A stretch of DNA of 12,633 nt from NCBI GenBank assembly GCA_964648365.1, contig CAZYLK010000181.1, positions 1 to 12,633 of the forward strand, given 5' to 3'. Position numbers and translations under genes: made by a program. The stretch is from SURF-32 sp964648365. Lineage in GTDB: Bacteria; Planctomycetota; Phycisphaerae; UBA1845. Under the pieces are notes generated by a model. That model saw nothing but the letters and a program-made list of their open reading frames with translations. It did no database searches and had not been told where the DNA came from. Of this stretch, positions 8,102 through 12,633 are shown one piece after another (position 1 is the stretch's first letter; each line of letters begins with the position of its first letter).

Positions 8102-8621
8102 CGCGAATATCGTCATCTACCTGCATCAAATCGGCATCTGGTCTTACGTCGTGGACCGGTGCGAAATCGTCCTGTCCCGAATCGTGGCGGACCAGGAGGC
8201 GCTCTTCTATGAAATTGACGACGAACGGCATGAAATCGACCTGTCCACCGACGTCGCGGCGAACCGCGTGCGCGTCGTCGACGTGCTCGTGTCGGACGTG
8301 GTCAAGTTTCGCTCGCAGTTCGACGCGCTATACCTGGAGGGGCTGCACGCGGGAGAGACTGAATCGCTTGTCTACCTGGCCTTGAACGCGCAGGCGGATG
8401 CGAGCGTTTGCTCTTCCGACAAGATCGTCTTCAGAGTCTTGCCCCACCTCGGCCTGGCAGACCGAGGAATCTCGCTTGAAGAGCTGCTCGCGAAGGTGGG
8501 CTTGGGACGTTCTTTGCCGTACATGTACTCGCGCGCATTTCGCGAACAGTGGACGCGCCGAGGCGAGCAGGACTGGATTGTCGGCATCGGTACTCGGCGT
8601 GGCAAAGGGCGCAGCACGTGA
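8073..8621 (+). CDS. PIN-like domain protein, candidate ribonuclease
   Basis: A protein of 182 residues starting at ATG 8073 inside the end of the HTH-metalloprotease gene. It has the PIN pattern of spaced acidic residues: VILDANIVIYLH with D10, then AGETESLVYL with E95/E97, then SSDK with D116. The first and third motifs match the Mg-binding carboxylates of VapC-type nucleases, so RNA cleavage is predicted. The C-terminal 60 residues extend past a minimal PIN domain and are basic. The longer upstream frame is only the shadow of the HTH gene, so the internal ATG is preferred. ImmA/IrrE proteins are known to pair with PIN-like proteins as toxin-antitoxin modules, which makes this a likely toxin controlled by the preceding gene. 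Its stop overlaps the helicase GTG by 4 nt (GTGA). A structural or DNA-nuclease role is an alternative. Confidence 0.75.
   Translation: MSRSRLVILDANIVIYLHQIGIWSYVVDRCEIVLSRIVADQEALFYEIDDERHEIDLSTDVAANRVRVVDVLVSDVVKFRSQFDALYLEGLHAGETESLVYLALNAQADASVCSSDKIVFRVLPHLGLADRGISLEELLAKVGLGRSLPYMYSRAFREQWTRRGEQDWIVGIGTRRGKGRST
8604..8609 (+). promoter_or_regulatory. Ribosome binding site fixing the GTG start of the helicase
   Basis: AAAGGG lies 8 nt before GTG 8618 within the end of the PIN-like gene. Together with the GTGA stop/start overlap it supports GTG 8618 over the in-frame ATG at 8549, whose extra 23 residues look like antisense-type filler. Confidence 0.6.
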
Positions 8622-11600
8622 TCCCATTCGTTATTGACAACGACCGGCATACAGCAGGAGAGGTGCTTCGGCGACTGCTGGAGGATGGTGCTGAGCACCC
8701 GCTAGACATCGCGACGGCCTACTTCTCCATATCGGGATATCGGCAGTTGAGCGCGGGGTTGCACAGGGTGGGTGCGTTCCGCTTGCTTCTTGGCTCCGAG
8801 CCGACGACGGGCAGCGACGTGGGTATTCAACTGACTGATCGGCAGGCGCTTCTCGCTCGGCTGCGTGGCGACGTGGAGGCGACGCCGTTCGCGGCGGAGA
8901 CGCTGGCGCTGGTCGAGGATCTGATCGCGTTCCTGCGGGCGGACAAGGTCGAGGTGCGGCTGTTCGACGAGGGTTTCTTGCACGCCAAGGCGTACCTGTT
9001 CCACCAGGACGTCGTCGGCCCGAACAATCGGTATGACCGGCTGCGCCCGTACGCCGCCATCGTCGGGTCGAGCAACTTCACCGGGCCGGGACTGACCAGC
9101 AACCGGGAACTGAACGTGGTTCACCGCGTTTTCACGCCCGAGGACGAGCCGACCGACCGCGAGGCCGCGGAACTGGCGAATTACCTGCTGGACGATCCGG
9201 CCGGCGGCACGTCGGCGGATACGTTCGAGCGCGAGACCATGCTGGACCCCAGCGGCGTCGAAGTGCCGGCCACCGCCCGCCGCATGATCAAGAGCGAAGT
9301 CGGCGCCCGGGCCATTCACGAGTTGACGCAGTGGTTCGAGCGGCAGTGGGCCGACGCCAGCGACTTCAAGGACGATCTTGTAGAACTGCTCGACGCCAGC
9401 AAGTTCGGCTCGGTCGAGTACACGCCCTACCAGATCTACCTGAAGGCGCTGTACGAGTACTTCCTCGACGAGATGGGCGAAGACGCCCTCGACCCCGGCC
9501 GCAGCGCGGTGGCGCTGGCCGAGTTTCAGGACGACGCCGTCCGCAAGGCCCGCCGGATTCTGACCCGCTACGACGGCGTGCTGATCGCCGACTCCGTCGG
9601 CCTGGGCAAGACGTGGATCGGGAAAAAGCTGCTGGAAGACTACGCCTATCACCGGCGGCAGAAGGCGGTGGTGGTGTGCTCGGCGTCGCTGCGCGAAATG
9701 TGGCGGAAGGAGCTGGCTACCGCCACGATCGCCGCCCAGGTCGTAGGCATGGAGGAGATGGGCCGCGAGAACTTCGACCCACGCCAGTACGGCGACGCGG
9801 ACGTGGTGCTGATCGACGAGTGCCACAACTTCCGCAACGCCAACTCCAACCGGTACCTGTCGCTGGAGCAGGTGCTTCAGTACAACGGCGGGCGCGGCCG
9901 CGACGGCAATCGCAAGAAGGTCATCCTGCTGTCGGCCACGCCGATCAATAACGACCTGTACGACCTGCTCAACCAGATCAAGCTGTTTACGCAGGCCGAG
10001 CCGGACTACTTCCGCGACGTCGGCATCGGCGACCTGAACGCCTACTTCCGCCGGGCGCGCACGCAGGTCCGCCAGCAGGGGGCGCCGGCCGGCACGGTGC
10101 TGTTCAACCTGCTGGAGGAGATCATCGTTCGCAACACCCGGCCGTTCATCAAAGCGGCGTATCCGAACGCGACGATCAACGGCGAGCCGGTGCGGTTCCC
10201 GGATCGGCGACTGCGGACGATCGAATACAGCCTGGGGGCGACGTACTCCGGCCTGTACGGCGACATTGTGGCCGCGATCGAACGACTCTCCCTGGCTCCG
10301 TACGGTCTGGAGACGTACCGCAAGGAGGAGACGATTCTCGATGAGCAGGCGCACGACTGGGACAAGGGGCGTGCCGAGGGCTTCGTGGGGATCTTCAAGA
10401 CGCGGTTCCTCAAGCGACTCGAATCCAGCGTCGAGGCATTCCGCCTGAGCTTGTCTCGGGCGCTGACGTTCGAGGCGACCTATCTGGAATACCTGCTCGA
10501 CGGGAAGGTGGTGGGGTCCAAGGATTTCCACAAGGCAATGCGCTACCTCGAACGGGAAGTGGAGGACGAGGCCGCGCCGGGCAGTGTCGCGGACGAAATG
10601 GATGCGACGGCCGAGGCGCGGGCCTACATCGAGAGCCTGCCGAAGGTCGATCTGAATCAGTACCACTTGCGGCGCCTGCGCAACGACGTCGAGGCCGACG
10701 TCAAGCTGCTCAAGGATCTGTACGACCGTACGGCGCCGCTCGTGGACGACGACGCGAAGATCGCGGCGCTCCAGGAAGTGCTGGCCGGGCCGCTGTGCGG
10801 GCAGAAAGTGCTGATCTTCAGTTCGTTCAAGGACACGTCACGGTACGTTCATCGGTGTTTGACCGGCGACGCGGCGGCCGCGTGGCGGGGGCGGGCGGGC
10901 GACCCGAACATCCGGCGCATCGACAGCGGCAACCATCCCGACGAGCGTGGACATATCCTGGGGCACTTCGCACCGGTGGCCAACAACGCCGAGGTCAATT
11001 CAGAGGACCAGATCGACATCCTCATCAGCACAGACGTGCTCTCGGAGGGGCAGAATCTTCAGGACTGCGGCGCGATCATCAACTTTGACCTGACGTGGAA
11101 CCCGATCCGCCTCGTGCAACGGAACGGCCGCATCGACCGGATCGGCAGCCCGCACGAGAAGATCACCATCTACAATATGTTCCCAGAGGACGAGTTGGAG
11201 CAGCTCCTCAAGCTGGTCGATCGGCTCACCAAGCGGATATCCCAGATCGACGAACTAGGCCTGTTGGACGCCAGCGTGCTCGGTGAGGTCGTCCATCCGC
11301 GCACGTTCAATACGCTGTGCCGGATTCACGACGAAGACGGCACCGTGCTCGATGAGGAAGAGGACCGGGCTGAACTGGCGGGGCCGGAGTCGCTGCTCAA
11401 GCAGTTGAAGGAGTTGCTGAATCGCGAGGGCGCCGACGCGCTCGTGCAACTGCCGAACGGGATTCACTCGGGTTTGCGCCGGGACAAGGCGTACGGGATG
11501 TTCTTCTACTTCCAGGCGCCGCGTGCTGACGGCACCGGTAGGCGACATTTCTGGCGGTACATCGATGCCAAGACGCACGACGTGCTCGAAAACCGCTTCC

Positions 11601-12049
11601 AGATCGCCCAGTTAATCGCCTGCCAGCCGGACGAGCCGCGCTACATCGGCGACCAAGATGTGTTCCTGCTGCAGGACAAGGTGATCGATGCCATCCTGAG
11701 GGCCGACCGCGAGACCGGAGCCAAGGCCGCCGCCCCGAAAACGATCGACGCAACGCAGCAGGTCGTCACCGAGGAACTCAAGAACGCCATCCGCCGCGGC
11801 AAAGTCAACCGCGACGCCGCCAAGTCCGCCATCAGCTACCTCGCCCAACCGATGGCCCGCTTCGCGATCAAGCGGCTGAAGGCGGCGCACGCCGCATGGC
11901 GCGGCGACGGCGACGACGGGGCGCTACTGGCGGCAGTCGAATCGTTGGCGGCCGACTTTGCGAAGGATTCGAACGGCGATGGTGCCGCCGCGACGGCGCT
12001 GACGCGGGAGCAGCTTGAGTTGATTTGTTTTGAGTACGTATCATCCTGA
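8618..12049 (+). CDS. PLD-domain SNF2-family helicase/translocase
   Basis: A 1143-residue ATP-dependent DNA translocase with an N-terminal phospholipase D-like domain. The PLD half has IATAYFSISGYRQL near the start, H122-A-K124 (HAKAYLF), GSSNFT (150-155) and NREL (162-165), as in single-HKD nucleases such as BfiI that work as dimers. The usual Asp five residues after the Lys is not in place. SNF2 motifs follow: Walker A ADSVGLGKT (324-332), DECH (400-403), SATP (439-442), then the second RecA lobe with ISTDVLSEGQNLQ (803-815) and QRNGRIDRIG (834-843). The C-terminal 250 residues are a helical domain typical of HepA-like SNF2 proteins. GTG 8618 overlaps the PIN-like stop by 4 nt and has AAAGGG upstream. 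It resembles the helicase role of DrmD in DISARM, but I cannot assign it to that family. It probably moves on DNA lacking the methyltransferase mark and may cut through the PLD domain; that is inference. Confidence 0.92.
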   Translation: MIPFVIDNDRHTAGEVLRRLLEDGAEHPLDIATAYFSISGYRQLSAGLHRVGAFRLLLGSEPTTGSDVGIQLTDRQALLARLRGDVEATPFAAETLALVEDLIAFLRADKVEVRLFDEGFLHAKAYLFHQDVVGPNNRYDRLRPYAAIVGSSNFTGPGLTSNRELNVVHRVFTPEDEPTDREAAELANYLLDDPAGGTSADTFERETMLDPSGVEVPATARRMIKSEVGARAIHELTQWFERQWADASDFKDDLVELLDASKFGSVEYTPYQIYLKALYEYFLDEMGEDALDPGRSAVALAEFQDDAVRKARRILTRYDGVLIADSVGLGKTWIGKKLLEDYAYHRRQKAVVVCSASLREMWRKELATATIAAQVVGMEEMGRENFDPRQYGDADVVLIDECHNFRNANSNRYLSLEQVLQYNGGRGRDGNRKKVILLSATPINNDLYDLLNQIKLFTQAEPDYFRDVGIGDLNAYFRRARTQVRQQGAPAGTVLFNLLEEIIVRNTRPFIKAAYPNATINGEPVRFPDRRLRTIEYSLGATYSGLYGDIVAAIERLSLAPYGLETYRKEETILDEQAHDWDKGRAEGFVGIFKTRFLKRLESSVEAFRLSLSRALTFEATYLEYLLDGKVVGSKDFHKAMRYLEREVEDEAAPGSVADEMDATAEARAYIESLPKVDLNQYHLRRLRNDVEADVKLLKDLYDRTAPLVDDDAKIAALQEVLAGPLCGQKVLIFSSFKDTSRYVHRCLTGDAAAAWRGRAGDPNIRRIDSGNHPDERGHILGHFAPVANNAEVNSEDQIDILISTDVLSEGQNLQDCGAIINFDLTWNPIRLVQRNGRIDRIGSPHEKITIYNMFPEDELEQLLKLVDRLTKRISQIDELGLLDASVLGEVVHPRTFNTLCRIHDEDGTVLDEEEDRAELAGPESLLKQLKELLNREGADALVQLPNGIHSGLRRDKAYGMFFYFQAPRADGTGRRHFWRYIDAKTHDVLENRFQIAQLIACQPDEPRYIGDQDVFLLQDKVIDAILRADRETGAKAAAPKTIDATQQVVTEELKNAIRRGKVNRDAAKSAISYLAQPMARFAIKRLKAAHAAWRGDGDDGALLAAVESLAADFAKDSNGDGAAATALTREQLELICFEYVSS

Positions 12050-12117
12050 CGTGGCGGTTCTTTTTCAGGCGATGAGCCGAGAACAAACGAGGCACGTGAC
12101 GGTCGGAACTCAGAATC

Positions 12118-12633
12118 ATGCCAAAAAGCGCCCCACGAAGCAGCCGGTCTCCGATTCGCGAAGCGCCGCTCCCGCTGCCAGGGGAGTCGTCTCAACTGCG
12201 CTTGTTGGACGTCGTCGTCGAGAAGTGCTTCATCTGGACGGCCATCGCCGGCATCCTGATCGTTCAGGCGGCCGTAGAGTGGTGGCGCTGGGCCGCCGAA
12301 CTCCCGCCGGCGCCCGCCGGCGCGACAGTGCTGGCGCTCGGCTCTTCGGCGTTCGCGTTCTTCAAGGTGCGCCGCGGCTTCCGCGAGGCGCGGGAGCTTC
12401 GGCTCGGAATTGATGGCGAACGCGACGTGGCACGCGCCCTAGAGGATCTCAGGCCGTCCGGCTACCACATCTTCCATGACATCGAAAACGAGCGCGGCAA
12501 CGTCGATCACGTGGCCATCGGTCCGACAGGCGTGTTCGTGATCGAGACCAAGACGCGCAGCAAGCCCATCGGGCGGGATGCCACGCAACGCCGTTCAATT
12601 AATCATGGGGGTAGCGAGCGTAAGTTGTTGGCA
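12118..12633 (+). CDS. Membrane-anchored NERD-domain nuclease, partial (3' end outside the window)
   Basis: The frame is open from ATG 12118 to the right edge (172 codons), so the C-terminus is missing. After a 35-residue N-terminus there are two hydrophobic segments: CFIWTAIAGILIVQAAVEWW, and about 20 residues later a stretch containing VLALGSSAFAFF. The soluble part begins with GIDGERDVARALEDL and continues with GNVDHVAIGPTGVFVIETK, the NERD core. D in NVDH and E-x-K in IETK are the expected catalytic residues of this restriction-endonuclease-like fold. NERD proteins are associated with DNA processing and defence. The gene begins 68 nt after the helicase stop, the same strand, and could be the next gene of the operon. 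No good ribosome site is seen before the ATG, so the start is less sure than the frame. Confidence 0.85.
   Translation, partial: MPKSAPRSSRSPIREAPLPLPGESSQLRLLDVVVEKCFIWTAIAGILIVQAAVEWWRWAAELPPAPAGATVLALGSSAFAFFKVRRGFREARELRLGIDGERDVARALEDLRPSGYHIFHDIENERGNVDHVAIGPTGVFVIETKTRSKPIGRDATQRRSINHGGSERKLLA

Noticed and set aside
8702..10666. Long leftward open frame of 654 codons antisense to the helicase
   Set aside because: It is a by-product of high-GC codon bias; the sequence is rich in V, R, Q and L with no domain pattern, while the opposite strand has clear helicase motifs.
314..12049. Complete DISARM or BREX system
   Set aside because: Only a methyltransferase and an SNF2-type helicase are seen; DrmA, DrmB, DrmC, PglZ and BrxC are not in the window.
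12030..12413. Rightward open frame of 127 codons at the right end
   Set aside because: It is out of frame with the NERD protein, which shows clear motifs and continues off the edge; this frame is its shadow.
1..12633. CRISPR array, tRNA, rRNA or insertion sequence
   Set aside because: I found no regularly spaced repeats, cloverleaf-like sequence, transposase frame or flanking terminal repeats on either strand.

Overview
The window comes from a high-GC bacterium. Sampled stretches run about 65-75% GC in the large genes, with clearly lower patches. No phylogenetic marker is present, so I do not assign a taxon. The gene content is that of a mobile phage-defence island: a very large DNA adenine methyltransferase, a PLD-SNF2 helicase, an HTH/ImmA metalloprotease, PIN-domain proteins, a NERD nuclease, a two-helix membrane protein and the remains of a toxin-antitoxin pair.

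Layout. 1-313 holds no gene I can support. 314-4996 (+) encodes a 1560-residue Eco57I/PglX-like gamma-class N6-adenine methyltransferase. It keeps a type IIG-style N-terminal nuclease fold, but the catalytic E-x-K appears to be replaced by V-Y-R. A membrane protein follows 45 nt downstream (5042-5890, +). Next come leftward genes: a small antitoxin-like protein (6135-6341) overlapping by 4 nt a frameshifted PIN-toxin remnant (5830-6138), and a 68-residue SANT/Myb-like protein (6539-6745). The divergent intergenic region 6746-6991 carries two short perfect inverted repeats and starts a rightward operon. That operon holds an XRE HTH-ImmA/IrrE metalloprotease (6992-8101), a PIN-like protein (8073-8621, 29-nt overlap) and a 1143-residue PLD-SNF2 helicase (8618-12049, 4-nt GTGA overlap). 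A membrane-anchored NERD nuclease starts at 12118 and runs off the right edge.

How the parts may work together (inference). The methyltransferase would mark self DNA. The helicase, which carries a PLD nuclease-like domain, would recognise and process unmarked DNA. This puts restriction in a different polypeptide from modification, as in DISARM and related methylase-helicase systems. The HTH-protease and PIN protein are locked into translation of the helicase. They look like a built-in regulator/sensor and a possible RNase effector. None of the DISARM markers DrmA, DrmB or DrmC, nor BREX PglZ or BrxC, is present, so this is not a complete known system within the window. The leftward toxin-antitoxin remnant and the low-GC membrane gene look like later insertions between the methyltransferase and the helicase operon.
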